Source: Sphingobacteriales bacterium (GTDB lineage Bacteria; Bacteroidota; Bacteroidia; Chitinophagales; Chitinophagaceae). From it: a stretch of DNA of 42,570 nt. Below the pieces are notes generated by a model, which was not told the DNA's origin, made no database searches, and saw nothing but the letters and a program-made list of their open reading frames with translations. The position numbers and the translations under genes were made by a program. Where the stretch lies: positions 1-42,570 of the forward strand of contig JAHEEX010000006.1 in the NCBI GenBank assembly GCA_024640465.1, written 5' to 3'. This document shows, one piece after another, positions 16,305 through 24,885 of this stretch (position 1 is its first letter; every line of letters starts with the position of its first letter).

Positions 16305-17831
16305 TTATTTAATCAAAATATTTCCGGTCATTTCTTTCGGGATCGGAATTCCCATCATGGTGAGGATACTTGGTGCAATATCGCCCAGTTTGCCGCTTTT
16401 AACAGAACCTTTCCAGTTTTTATCTATAACGAAAAGAGGTACCGGGTTTAGTGTGTGAGCGGTATTGGGACTGCCATCTTCATTGATCATGTAATCTGCA
16501 TTACCGTGATCTGCAGTTAGAAAAACCACGTAATCACTTTCCAGGGCAGCTGTTACAACCCTCTCTACACAACGGTCAACTGTTTCAACAGCTTTTATCG
16601 CAGCCTGGAAATCGCCTGTATGGCCAACCATATCAGCATTGGCATAATTCAGGCAAATGAAATCAGCCGTTTTTTGCTGTATCTCCGGAACGATAGCATC
16701 AGTTAATTCAACTGCACTCATTTCTGGTTTAAGGTCGTATGTTGCTACTTTAGGTGATGGTTTCATGATCCTTGATTCACCTTCAAAAGGGGTTTCCCTT
16801 CCACCACTGAAAAAGAAGGTTACATGGGGGTATTTTTCAGTTTCTGCAATGCGGATTTGCTTGAGGCCATGATCAGCCAGCACTTCTCCCAAAGTGTTTG
16901 TAAGGTTATCATTCCTGAATATGACACCAACATGCTGAAAAGTTTTATCATACTCAGTCATGGTAGTATAGTTCAGGGATAATTTTTTCATCCCAAACTC
17001 AGGCATATCTTTTTGAGTCAGTACTTCCGTGATCTCCCGGCAACGGTCTGTCCTGAAATTAAAGCAGAAAACAGCATCGCCATCTTTTATAGTTGCAATT
17101 GGTGCGCCATCTGTTCCGGTTGTTATAATCGGTTTGATGAATTCATCGGTAATATTCCGGGCATATGAATGCTCCATTTCTTCCAATGGATTTTGTGTAT
17201 GTACACCGGTACCGTTAACCATCGCATCATAGGCCAGTTTTACCCGCTCCCATCTTTTATCCCGGTCCATGGCATAATATCTTCCTGTGATGCTGGCGAT
17301 CTTTCCAGTTGTTTTATCAAGGTGCTGCTTCAAATCCCGGAGAAAGGGCAGCCCGCTTTTCGGATCCGTATCCCTGCCATCTGTGAATGCATGGATGAAA
17401 ACATCTTCCAGCCCATTTTGTTTGCAAATACTGGCAATGGCTTTTATATGATCAATGTGTGAATGTACCCCTCCATCGCTCACCAATCCAATCAAATGAA
17501 AGGGTTTCTTATTTGTCTTGGCGTAAGCAATAGCCGACTTAAGTGCTTCATTTGCAGCAAATTCACCAGAACGTATGGCAACATGGATACGCTGCAGTTC
17601 CTGGTAAACTATCCTGCCGGCGCCAAGATTTAAATGGCCAACCTCACTGTTGCCCATCTGGCCATCGGGGAGACCAACATCTTCCCCACATGTAACCAGG
17701 GTTGTATTGGGAAACCTTGAGTATAAAGATGTTACGAAGGGTACATTGGCCTGTTGAATGGCGTCGGCAGATTTTACTTTGCCCAATCCCCAGCCATCCA
17801 TAATGATCAGCATTGAACGTTTTTGTTCCAT
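16305..17831 (-). CDS. gpmI: 2,3-bisphosphoglycerate-independent phosphoglycerate mutase
   Basis: A 508-residue cytosolic enzyme that interconverts 3- and 2-phosphoglycerate in glycolysis and gluconeogenesis through a phosphoserine intermediate and two Mn ions. The alkaline-phosphatase-superfamily start LIIMDGWGLGK holds the first metal aspartate (D12). GLPDGQMGNSEVGHLNLGAGR carries the catalytic Ser62. The phosphotransferase-domain insert (VSDGGVHSHIDHI, AFTDGRDTDPKSG, GRYYAMDRDKRWER) follows, then the C-terminal metal motifs NYANADMVGHTGDF and VVFLTADHGNADYM. Length is normal. The first codon of the downstream membrane-protein gene immediately follows its stop. Confidence 0.96.
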   Translation of the reverse strand: MEQKRSMLIIMDGWGLGKVKSADAIQQANVPFVTSLYSRFPNTTLVTCGEDVGLPDGQMGNSEVGHLNLGAGRIVYQELQRIHVAIRSGEFAANEALKSAIAYAKTNKKPFHLIGLVSDGGVHSHIDHIKAIASICKQNGLEDVFIHAFTDGRDTDPKSGLPFLRDLKQHLDKTTGKIASITGRYYAMDRDKRWERVKLAYDAMVNGTGVHTQNPLEEMEHSYARNITDEFIKPIITTGTDGAPIATIKDGDAVFCFNFRTDRCREITEVLTQKDMPEFGMKKLSLNYTTMTEYDKTFQHVGVIFRNDNLTNTLGEVLADHGLKQIRIAETEKYPHVTFFFSGGRETPFEGESRIMKPSPKVATYDLKPEMSAVELTDAIVPEIQQKTADFICLNYANADMVGHTGDFQAAIKAVETVDRCVERVVTAALESDYVVFLTADHGNADYMINEDGSPNTAHTLNPVPLFVIDKNWKGSVKSGKLGDIAPSILTMMGIPIPKEMTGNILIK

Positions 17832-18140
17832 GCCTCAAATTTAATTCATTTAAGGGAAATAGTCCCTGATTGTCAGGGAGATGATTATGATTATACTCTC
17901 GAAATTGGGCATTTAGGGGCTTTTTCTGCCCCTGAATAGGTGTTGATAATGAGTTGTTTAGGATATTAAAATTGGCTAATGGGGTATTACCGGCCGCGGA
18001 AAGTATTCGGTTATGCTCAAACGTAATGGGAAGTCAACGCATACAATTTCATGATTAATTATTGAGTCTCAGCATGTATAAAATCGATTTTTTCATTTCT
18101 GGCACATTTTTGGGATATAGTAAAATTCTACTAGATAAAG
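17832..18140. other. 309-base divergent intergenic region with two hairpins
   Basis: This gap separates divergent gpmI and the DUF4783 gene and has no credible reading frame. Hairpin 1: CCCTGA (17864-17869) / TCAGGG (17873-17878), a 6-bp stem about 33 bases upstream of the gpmI ATG, hence in its probable 5' leader. Hairpin 2: arms 17911-17920 and 17928-17937 (ATTTAGGGGC / GCCCCTGAAT), 10 bp with one wobble and a TTTTTCT loop. Neither is followed by a T-run on either strand. The rest (17938-18140) is AT-rich with nothing I can name. Confidence 0.5.
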
Positions 18141-18527
18141 TTGTTTTATTTAAGAACCATATTAGTCCTTTTATTTGCTACGGCCCTTTTTTCATTTGCA
18201 TCGTCAATAGATGAAGTGGTGTCTGCTATCAAGGTTGGAGATGCATCTCGCATGTCTAAATATTTCGATAACATGGTGGAAATATCCATCAATGAAAAAA
18301 GCCATGGTTACAGTAAGAGCCAGGCGGAAATGGTACTTCGGGATTTTTTTTCCAATAAAGGCGTCAAAACATTTAAAGTGACCCACCGTGGTAACAGTAA
18401 TGACTCCGAATATTGTGTTGGCAGCCTTACAACAGAAAATGGAGAATATAGAACAACCATTTTTATGAAAGTAAGGGGCGATAAAAAACTAATAAATAGT
18501 TTGATATTTGATATGACGACAAGATAA
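18141..18527 (+). CDS. DUF4783 domain protein, probably secreted
   Basis: A 128-residue protein with a signal peptide (FYLRTILVLLFATALFSFAS) followed by the DUF4783 domain (IDEVVSAIKVGDASRMSKYFDNMVEISINEKSHGYSKSQAEMVLRDFFSNKGVKTFKVTHRGNS broken into its usual helix-then-strand order). It resembles the NTF2-like fold. Its biological role is unknown. No ATG is in frame before the signal peptide (an in-frame TAG lies at 18132-18134), so TTG 18141 is taken as the start. It precedes nadC, a pairing common in Bacteroidota, but a terminator at 18555 separates them. Confidence 0.8.
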   Translation: MFYLRTILVLLFATALFSFASSIDEVVSAIKVGDASRMSKYFDNMVEISINEKSHGYSKSQAEMVLRDFFSNKGVKTFKVTHRGNSNDSEYCVGSLTTENGEYRTTIFMKVRGDKKLINSLIFDMTTR

Positions 18528-18554
18528 AGTCATGATACCTGATCTCTATATTTA

Positions 18555-18576
18555 CCCTGCCCTGGCAGGGTTTTTT
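18555..18576 (+). terminator. Terminator of the DUF4783 gene
   Basis: CCCTGC (18555-18560) / GCAGGG (18565-18570) with a CCTG loop is followed by six Ts (18571-18576). It lies 28 bases past the stop codon. Confidence 0.85.
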
Positions 18577-18696
18577 ATTTGCATATGGCCAGCATAATTT
18601 TTGTGTAATCAGCCTGGCTTTTCAATTTAAGTCTCCCATGCCGGCTTCTTTTATTTGCACCACTGTTTGAGAAAAAATCTTTTATATCTTCAATTT

Positions 18697-19557
18697 ATGA
18701 AATCATTTGATGAGCAACTGGAACATCTTGTCCGCGAAGCCATGGCTGAAGATATTGGCGATGGGGATCATTCAACATTGAGCTCGATACCCTCAGAAGC
18801 AGTGGGAAAGGCGATACTCAAAATAAAAGAAGACGGCGTTCTGGCAGGTGTTGCCGTGGCTGAAAAAATATTCAGGATAAAACAGCCTGATATAATATTC
18901 GAAGCACATAAACAAGATGGCGATGAAATGAAAACGGGTGAAACTGCATTTGAAGTGGAAGCCCTTGTGCACACCATACTCCAGTGCGAAAGGATTGTCC
19001 TGAATTGCATGCAACGGATGAGTGGCATTGCAACACTTACACGAACATATACCAATAAGCTGAAAGGGTACCATACCCGGGTTTTGGATACCCGTAAAAC
19101 AACCCCAAACTTCCGGCTACTTGAAAAAGAAGCAGTGAGGATCGGCGGCGGCATAAATCACCGCTTTGGTTTATACGATATGATCATGCTGAAAGACAAT
19201 CATATTGATTATGCAGGTGGCATTGAAAAGGCCATTAACAGGGCCTGGCAATACATAGAGTCTCAAAAACCGGGGTTGAAAATTGAAGTGGAAACTAGAT
19301 CTCTGGACGAAGTAAAGCAGGTAATTGATGCCGGCAAAGGGAAAGTATTTCGGATTATGCTGGATAATTTCAAACCGGAACAAATAACAGAAGCGTTGAA
19401 ATTAATTGATGGCAGGTTTGAAACGGAAGCGAGCGGGGGCATTAATTTATCTAACCTCGAAGACTATGCGAAAACAGGTGTTGATTATGTAAGCGTGGGG
19501 GCATTGATACACCAGGCAAGAAGCCTTGACCTGAGCCTTAAAGCGGTAAAAGGATAA
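18697..19557 (+). CDS. nadC: Nicotinate-nucleotide pyrophosphorylase (quinolinate phosphoribosyltransferase)
   Basis: A 286-residue enzyme that converts quinolinate and PRPP to nicotinate mononucleotide with release of CO2, in de novo NAD synthesis. Family landmarks in order: EDIGDGDHSTLSSIP near the N-terminus, ERIVLNCMQRMSGIATLT, DTRKTTPNFRLLEKEAVRIGGG, NHRFGLYDMIMLKDNHI, KIEVETRSLDEV, RIMLDNFKPE and the phosphate-binding EASGGINLSNLEDYAKTGVDYVSVGAL. The frame opens at TTG 18655, but ATG 18697 gives the normal family start and length. A weak promoter box (TTTATTTG, 18650-18657) precedes it. Heptad repeat C begins on the base after the stop codon. Confidence 0.95.
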   Translation: MKSFDEQLEHLVREAMAEDIGDGDHSTLSSIPSEAVGKAILKIKEDGVLAGVAVAEKIFRIKQPDIIFEAHKQDGDEMKTGETAFEVEALVHTILQCERIVLNCMQRMSGIATLTRTYTNKLKGYHTRVLDTRKTTPNFRLLEKEAVRIGGGINHRFGLYDMIMLKDNHIDYAGGIEKAINRAWQYIESQKPGLKIEVETRSLDEVKQVIDAGKGKVFRIMLDNFKPEQITEALKLIDGRFETEASGGINLSNLEDYAKTGVDYVSVGALIHQARSLDLSLKAVKG

Positions 19558-19599
19558 ATGGAAAGTCCAAAATGTAAAATTGAAAGTAAAGACAAAAAA
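19558..19599. repeat. Heptad repeat tract C, immediately after the nadC stop
   Basis: Units in strict 7-base steps start on the first base after TAA: ATGGAAA, GTCCAAA, then ATGTAAA, ATTGAAA and GTAAAGA, followed by an A-run. Positions 1-3 vary while the AAA end is kept. It fills the whole gap to the SUI1 gene start (19608). Confidence 0.65.
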
Positions 19600-19607
19600 A
19601 GCCATCA

Positions 19608-19940
19608 ATGAGCAAAAAGCATAAAGCAGATTCATCAGGACTGGTTTACAGTACTGATCCAAATTTTCAAAAAAGGGAAGAGGAAAATAATGCGGAGACC
19701 CTGCCGCCTGCAAAACAGAAATTACGCATGCGGCTGGAAACAAAACATCGTGCCGGAAAAGCGGTGACTATAGTAGATGGATTTTCCGGTAAGGATGAAG
19801 ACCTGCAGGAACTTGGTAAAAAATTAAAAACGCATTGCGGTACAGGCGGTTCAGTCAAAGACGGTGAGATCATCATCCAGGGCGACCAAAGGGAGAAAGT
19901 GAAACAATGGCTGATTAAAAATGGATATGGCGTTAAGTAA
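19608..19940 (+). CDS. SUI1/YciH-family translation factor (eIF1-like)
   Basis: A 110-residue basic protein of the SUI1/YciH family, bacterial homologues of eukaryotic initiation factor 1. The disordered N-terminal 50 residues (SKKHKADSSGLVYSTDPNFQ) precede the compact SUI1 domain: KLRMRLETKHRAGKAVTIVDGF, LQELGKKLKTHCGTGGSVKDGEIIIQGDQREKVKQWLIKNGYGVK. The GTGGSVKDG loop is the family signature. A role in initiation fidelity is known only for some homologues and is not established here. The gene is separated from nadC only by repeat tract C, so a shared transcript is likely. ATG 19608 is the only good start. Confidence 0.9.
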   Translation: MSKKHKADSSGLVYSTDPNFQKREEENNAETLPPAKQKLRMRLETKHRAGKAVTIVDGFSGKDEDLQELGKKLKTHCGTGGSVKDGEIIIQGDQREKVKQWLIKNGYGVK

Positions 19941-19996
19941 GAAAAAAAATACTTAGCGTCCTTATTTCTTCGCGGTAAATGTATTTACCTGCCGCT

Positions 19997-21379
19997 TTAA
20001 TAATCACAACAATATTCATCGATCCTCGCTTCTTTGTGCTTCATTTTATTCAACACGGCTTCAAACTCAACAGCTTTATATCCTTTCTTTTTTTCAAGTT
20101 CAACGGCTTTTTGCTGGTAATATATGGCGCTGTCTCTTTGCCCGGTTTTGTATAATAATCTGGCATATGTATCTAATGAGGCTGCAGACTCATAAAATTC
20201 AAGGGATCTGGCCGACCATTTAAGTGCCATTGCTGTATACTTTTCCGGAGGGTTCATTTTGTAAACAGTAAAAGCGCCGTTGTTAAGATCGTTTGCAAAA
20301 AATTGCACTTTTGGTGCATAAGTTATTGTTCTTTGTACGCCGATTCGTCCATTGCCTTCTGAAGAAACGCCTGGTGGCAGGTCTAATGGAGGCGGGGCAA
20401 AGGCTTGTTGCCTGGTTAGCGAATCCATTTTTTTTATGGAGTCTACTCTTATTCTCATGTAATACTGATCATAAAGTCTTGTTGCAAACAAAAGGAAATT
20501 GGACGTATCCTGAGTTGACCGATAGTACTCCATTAAATGGAAATTGTACAACCTGGTTTTTTCCATGCTATTGCTATTGACACCTGCGGCAAAATTGGCG
20601 GTTTGGTAAGCAAGCATGATATTCTTTTGGTCAACAGCTTTTTGGCGGGTCTTTGCTATTATCAGATTATTTATGTTTATCCTTGTTTGCAAATCCATCC
20701 TATACCATGCTTCATTAAACCTGTCATTATTAGATCTCATTGCTGAGTCTGCATAGGTGTTGAGTACAGGAGCAAAGCGGGCAATTTTCTGAATTTGGGT
20801 GATGCTCTGCAATGAATCTTTAGGCAGGGATCGAACATAGTCGTCAAGTACTGGCCCGGTCTCTTTATTCAGGTTCTGCCTGAAATAAATTAACTGTTCC
20901 AATAAAGCTGTGTTTCTGTTCCCGGACTCATATGCTTTTTCAAATGTTTCAATCGCCGCTTCATCATTCAGTTTGCTTTTTGCCGCATCGATCATTTGTA
21001 CATAACTATTTGCAAAACTGGTTGACCCATTGTACCGATAAATTATTTTGCCGGATGGTGAGAAGAATAAAAGTACCAGGCCGCCAGGTGCATTATACTT
21101 TTTTGCCAACTGCTCCCAATCAATCTCGCCGGAATTATACTGTACGGCAATTATTTTTTCTGCTGAAATTTTACTGTTCACTGTAGCTGATCCCAATCCT
21201 TTTTCCGCAACTTCATTACACTGGATACAATCCTTTGAGGATAGCTGGACCATTAATATCCGTTGGTCTTTTTTGGATAATTCCTGCGCCTCCTTAAAAG
21301 ACATTTTACTGAAGGAGGTTTGGGCAAACAGCGAAGAGAAACTTAAAGTAAGTATAAAGATTGAAAAGTGTTTTATCAT
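19997..21379 (-). CDS. Secreted thioredoxin-like protein with helical repeat region
   Basis: A 460-residue periplasmic protein. The signal peptide IKHFSIFILTLSFSSLFAQ leads into a thioredoxin-like domain with DCIQC (C51, C54). Note that the reactive pair CxxC is followed by KIIAVQYNSGEIDWEQLAKKYNAPGGLVLLFFSPSGKIIYRYNG, with cis-Pro-like PGG. From about residue 135 on the sequence is alpha-helical with TPR-like spacing (LNDEAAIETFEKAYESGNRNTALLEQLIYFRQ; SLEFYESAASLDTYARLLYKTGQRDSAIYYQQKAVELEKKKGY). ATG 21397 is in frame six codons earlier, but 21379 starts the signal peptide. Likely disulfide or redox handling in the envelope; the substrate is unknown. Confidence 0.8.
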   Translation of the reverse strand: MIKHFSIFILTLSFSSLFAQTSFSKMSFKEAQELSKKDQRILMVQLSSKDCIQCNEVAEKGLGSATVNSKISAEKIIAVQYNSGEIDWEQLAKKYNAPGGLVLLFFSPSGKIIYRYNGSTSFANSYVQMIDAAKSKLNDEAAIETFEKAYESGNRNTALLEQLIYFRQNLNKETGPVLDDYVRSLPKDSLQSITQIQKIARFAPVLNTYADSAMRSNNDRFNEAWYRMDLQTRININNLIIAKTRQKAVDQKNIMLAYQTANFAAGVNSNSMEKTRLYNFHLMEYYRSTQDTSNFLLFATRLYDQYYMRIRVDSIKKMDSLTRQQAFAPPPLDLPPGVSSEGNGRIGVQRTITYAPKVQFFANDLNNGAFTVYKMNPPEKYTAMALKWSARSLEFYESAASLDTYARLLYKTGQRDSAIYYQQKAVELEKKKGYKAVEFEAVLNKMKHKEARIDEYCCDY

Positions 21380-21452
21380 ATTACTGCTATTTGTCATTCA
21401 GCATCAAGAGAAAGTATTGAAATTAACCATCACATTTAAAATAGAAAGGCAA

Positions 21453-21479
21453 AACCCCTGAAATATTTTTTCAGGGGTT
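21453..21479 (-). terminator. Terminator of the isocitrate dehydrogenase gene
   Basis: AACCCCTGAAA (21453-21463) and TTTCAGGGGTT (21469-21479) form a perfect 11-bp stem with a 5-base loop. On the minus strand the stem ends in a T-run (plus-strand As 21451-21454). It lies about 145 bases past the stop of icd, with the heptad tract D in between. Confidence 0.8.
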
Positions 21480-21589
21480 CAATACATATTTTCATTTTAT
21501 TCTTTGCTTTTTAAACAGCCTTTAACCGCTAAGTGGCAAGGAATATACTGAGAAACGTTTCGTTCTCTCTGCGCTTATTGTATTTGCCT

Positions 21590-21624
21590 TTTATTTTCGA
21601 TTTTCCACTTTTAATTTTCCATTT
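21590..21624. repeat. Heptad repeat tract D, at the icd stop
   Basis: On the minus strand, starting three bases after the icd stop codon: ATGGAAA, ATTAAAA, then GTGGAAA, ATCGAAA and ATAAAAG. These are the same unit class as tract C (ATGGAAA is shared) and are also placed directly after a stop codon. Confidence 0.65.
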
Positions 21625-23076
21625 TTACTGTCCCTGCGCCAAACTATACGCTTTCTTCCCTCCCCACATATTCAATATTTCTGTGGAACAGATTTTGAAG
21701 TCAACAGAGAGCCTCTTATATAATTCAATTATATCTATCTGCGTCAAAGGAGCATCGCCAATACTTTCAAATCGACAACGATACTGATTCACCAGGTTGG
21801 TAAAAATGGAACCCTTCGGCCAAACCTGTGTACCACGATTGCTGATGGTAACCAGTTTGAACAGGTCTAATGTATGTTTAAGACATTTATCTGCAACAGC
21901 AGTTGGCTGCTCAAAACTTTCAATAAACATATCCACACCTACAATCACTTCTTCTTCCATCTCTTTGCTCATAATGAGCGGGTTTTTTTCCAGTTTAAAT
22001 GTAGTTGGCGTTATAGGTTTATTTGGCCAGGTAGGTTTTCCTCCCTGTGCCGGTAGCTTACCAAAGTTTGAGATAATAGCATTGGCGAACTCAGTGGTAT
22101 TGAGTGCCGGAATAGCTTTATCGCCGAAGTCGCCCGTATGTATTCCCTGTTCAAGTGTATACAGTAATGCGTTCTCAATGGTTGCAGCACTTTCCATCAG
22201 GCCAAGGTGACGTAACATGGTAAGGCCGCTCAACAAAAGCGCTGTTGGGTTTGCTATATTCTTGCCCATAATATCCGGAGCTGTTCCATGCACCGCCTCA
22301 AAAATGCAGATATGGTCGCCAATATTGGCTGATGGTGCAAAACCTAAGCCGCCTACCAATCCGGCACAAAGATCACTAACAATATCTCCCTGTAAATTGG
22401 TTAATACAACCACATCAAACAGGTCCGGGCGGGTAACCAGTTTCATACAGAGGTCATCAACAATAACATCATCGGCCTTTAATTCAGGGTATTCTTTTGC
22501 CACTTCATAAAAGCACTCGAGGAAAAGTCCATCGGTGATCTTCATGATATTGGATTTATGGCCACAGGTAATGCGCTTTGCATTTTTCTTTCGGGCCATT
22601 TCAAAAGCGTATTTAATTACCTGCATACTACCAGGGCGGGTTATGAAGCGGCGACTAAGTGCTACGTCATGAGTAAGCATATGCTCAATGCCGCCATAGG
22701 TATCTTCAATATTTTCCCTGACGATCGTAACGTCTATATGTATCCCTGCTTTGCTGAATACGGTATCCACGCCATGCAGGGTCTGAAACACCCTTTTATT
22801 GGCATAAGTGTTCCAGGTTTTCCGGGCGGTTACGTTTACACTTTTCACTCCTTTCCCTTTAGGCGTTTCCATCGGACCTTTAAAAAGGATACCCAGTTTT
22901 TCAATAGTTTCCTGTGCCTCAGGAGTCATTCCATTGGAAAAACCTTTGTCAAAAACCCATTTACCCATGTCTACATATTCATACTCCAGGGGTACTTTAT
23001 TGGCTTCAAAGATGGATAAAACGGCCTGCATAATTTCCGGACCTATTCCGTCGCCTTTGGCAACTGCTATTTTCAT
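21625..23076 (-). CDS. icd: NADP-type isocitrate dehydrogenase (Thermus/Rickettsia-like long form)
   Basis: A 483-residue TCA-cycle enzyme that oxidatively decarboxylates isocitrate to 2-oxoglutarate. It belongs to the isocitrate/isopropylmalate dehydrogenase family: MKIAVAKGDGIGPEIM start, GPMETPKGKGVKSVNVTARKTWNTYANKRVF (substrate region), VRENIEDTYGGIEHML, DDLCMKLVTRPDLFDVVVLTNLQGDIVSDLCAGLVGGLGFAPSANIG and EAVHGTAPDIMGKNIANPTALLLSG. The C-terminal extension of about 140 residues beyond the catalytic core is typical of the long bacterial form. NADP preference is inferred from the subfamily, not proved. The frame is open to 23133, but ATG 23076 begins the conserved N-terminus. An isopropylmalate dehydrogenase is unlikely given this extension. 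Confidence 0.88.
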   Translation of the reverse strand: MKIAVAKGDGIGPEIMQAVLSIFEANKVPLEYEYVDMGKWVFDKGFSNGMTPEAQETIEKLGILFKGPMETPKGKGVKSVNVTARKTWNTYANKRVFQTLHGVDTVFSKAGIHIDVTIVRENIEDTYGGIEHMLTHDVALSRRFITRPGSMQVIKYAFEMARKKNAKRITCGHKSNIMKITDGLFLECFYEVAKEYPELKADDVIVDDLCMKLVTRPDLFDVVVLTNLQGDIVSDLCAGLVGGLGFAPSANIGDHICIFEAVHGTAPDIMGKNIANPTALLLSGLTMLRHLGLMESAATIENALLYTLEQGIHTGDFGDKAIPALNTTEFANAIISNFGKLPAQGGKPTWPNKPITPTTFKLEKNPLIMSKEMEEEVIVGVDMFIESFEQPTAVADKCLKHTLDLFKLVTISNRGTQVWPKGSIFTNLVNQYRCRFESIGDAPLTQIDIIELYKRLSVDFKICSTEILNMWGGKKAYSLAQGQ

Positions 23077-23243
23077 GTTGGCTAAATTTTGCTGATTGAT
23101 TAATACCCGGGGTAGGGAAGTAAGGATAACCACCTGGGCAGGTCAAAATTAAAGGCTTAATTGGGATTCAAGCTCCTTTTGTAAACAAAACTTATAGCTA
23201 AGCGTTTTATTTTTTTGTAGTTTTAAGTTAAATCCCGTTAAGT

Positions 23244-23630
23244 ATGGTGTCAAACGTTACGGAGGGTGTAAAAGTAAGTGTAGAAAGCTTCTACCAGCAG
23301 GATTATTCCAATCCGGTCAATGGCGAATATATGTTTGCATACAGGGTAACCATCGAAAATAATAACCCTTTTCCGGTTAAATTACTCCGCCGCCACTGGC
23401 ATATTTTTGACAGTAATGCCGCTGAAAGAGAGGTTGAAGGCGAAGGGGTGGTAGGTATTCAGCCCCAGATTAATCCGGGTGAACAATATCAATATATCAG
23501 CGGGTGTAACCTTAGAACCGAAATGGGGAAGATGTATGGCATCTATATAATGCAGAACCTGGCTAAAAAGACTGAATTTGAGGTAAATATCCCTGTTTTT
23601 CATATGATTGTGCCCTTTAAAATGAATTAA
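23244..23630 (+). CDS. apaG: ApaG domain protein
   Basis: A 128-residue single-domain protein of the ApaG family, a fibronectin-III-like beta-sandwich. Conserved segments: TEGVKVSVESFYQQDYSNPVNGEYMFAYRVTIENNNPFPVKLLRRHWHIFDS, then EREVEGEGVVGIQPQINPGEQYQYISGCNLRTEMGKMYGIY and the final PVFHMIVPF. Length matches the family. Phenotypes in Co/Mg resistance are reported for proteobacterial homologues, but the molecular role is open. It is divergent from icd and lies upstream of the desaturase in the same direction. Confidence 0.92.
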   Translation: MVSNVTEGVKVSVESFYQQDYSNPVNGEYMFAYRVTIENNNPFPVKLLRRHWHIFDSNAAEREVEGEGVVGIQPQINPGEQYQYISGCNLRTEMGKMYGIYIMQNLAKKTEFEVNIPVFHMIVPFKMN

Positions 23631-23657
23631 TTAACAACCCTGAGCCAAAGGATTTCT

Positions 23658-23665
23658 TACCTTTG
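23658..23665 (+). promoter_or_regulatory. Probable -7 box of the desaturase gene
   Basis: TACCTTTG at 23658-23665 matches TAnnTTTG and continues as the frequent TACCTTTGCA form. No good TTG box is found 17-23 bases upstream. Transcription from here would leave a leader of about 135 nt before ATG 23807. Confidence 0.45.
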
Positions 23666-23806
23666 CATTCGGTCCGGGAATGGGCTACTGGAAAAATTTC
23701 ATAACTGTTCAGTGCAGACTTATGCCTGTTTGTGTCTTTTTCCCGTTATTATATTAAACAATTTAATCAGTCAACTCGCTGTTAGTAGCAGTTTTATTAA
23801 TCAGTC

Positions 23807-24880
23807 ATGTACAAAGTAACATTCAACAACAAAAACAAGGTTTTTTTCAATACGCTTAAAGCATCTGTAGACAAATATTTCGAGGAAAATAATCTTAAAA
23901 AAACAGGAAACTGGCGCCTTTATCTCAAAACCGCCATACTTATCCCTGCAGCAGTCGGTATCTATTTAATGCTGCTTTTTGTGCCAATGCATTGGGCAAT
24001 AGCCGTTTCCCTTTGCGCCATTTTAGGTGTATCGATGGCTTCCATTGGATTCAATGTGATGCATGATGCCTGCCATGGCAGTTTTTCCACCCGTTCATGG
24101 GTTAATGAAGTTTTTGGATTGACGCATAATTTCCTGGGGGGTAATGCATTCCTCTGGAAACTGAAACATAACATTGTGCATCATACCTATACGAATGTAG
24201 ATGGCATTGATGATGATATCAATAATATGCCTTTTATGAGGGAATGTAGTACACAGCCATGGAAGCCGATGCATAAGTTTCAGAGCTATTATATGTTTAT
24301 CCTATATGGATTTACATCTGTTTTTATGTTCTTTATGGATTATATCAAGTATTTCACCCGTAAAGTATATACTACACCTATTACCAAAATGGAAACTAAG
24401 GACCATGTCCTTTTCTGGACCGGTAAATTATTTTTCATCGCTGTATATATCGTAATACCTATAGTTACGGTGGGCTGGATTGCATGGATCATTGGATTCA
24501 TTGTTGTTCAATTTGCACTTGGGCTAACACTTGCCCTGGTATTCCAGTTAGCACACGTAGTTGAACATGCTGAATTTGAAGCGGCAGGTATTGAGCCTAA
24601 GAAGATTGAAAATGAATGGGCCATTCACCAGGTGAAAACAACCGCCAACTTTGCTGCAAAAAATAAAATTGTGACCTGGATGGTAGGCGGACTTAATTAC
24701 CAGATTGAGCACCACTTGTTTCCCCGGATCAGTCATATCCATTATCCTGCTTTGAGTAAAATCGTTCAGGATACCTGTCAGAAATTTGATCTCCGTTATA
24801 ATTACTTTCCAACAACACGTTCTGCTATTGCTTCTCATTTCAGGTTTATGAAAGAGATGGGGCAGCGGCCGGCGGCATAG
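23807..24880 (+). CDS. Membrane fatty-acid (acyl-lipid/acyl-CoA) desaturase
   Basis: A 357-residue integral membrane di-iron desaturase that introduces a double bond into fatty acyl chains and so tunes membrane fluidity. All three histidine boxes are present: HDACH (86-90), HNIVHH (121-126) and QIEHH (299-303). The QxxHH third box is typical of the front-end/linoleoyl-CoA-desaturase-like class, but the cytochrome b5 domain is missing. Four or so membrane helices are visible (for example TAILIPAAVGIYLMLLF, FFIAVYIVIPIVTVGWIAWIIGFIVVQFALG). Regiospecificity cannot be read. The leader of about 135 nt is long for this window. A heptad tract and a terminator follow the stop. Confidence 0.9.
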   Translation: MYKVTFNNKNKVFFNTLKASVDKYFEENNLKKTGNWRLYLKTAILIPAAVGIYLMLLFVPMHWAIAVSLCAILGVSMASIGFNVMHDACHGSFSTRSWVNEVFGLTHNFLGGNAFLWKLKHNIVHHTYTNVDGIDDDINNMPFMRECSTQPWKPMHKFQSYYMFILYGFTSVFMFFMDYIKYFTRKVYTTPITKMETKDHVLFWTGKLFFIAVYIVIPIVTVGWIAWIIGFIVVQFALGLTLALVFQLAHVVEHAEFEAAGIEPKKIENEWAIHQVKTTANFAAKNKIVTWMVGGLNYQIEHHLFPRISHIHYPALSKIVQDTCQKFDLRYNYFPTTRSAIASHFRFMKEMGQRPAA

Positions 24881-24885
24881 GGAAG

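Noticed and set aside
19974-19989. GGTAAAT/ATTTACC hairpin between the SUI1 gene and the thioredoxin-like gene
   Set aside because: A two-base loop and no adjacent T-run on either strand, so not called as a terminator.
21521-21533. 13-base stretch TTTAACCGCTAAG, found as its reverse complement at 24976-24988
   Set aside because: Probably another degraded dispersed repeat, but 13 bases in two copies is too little to name a family from this window.
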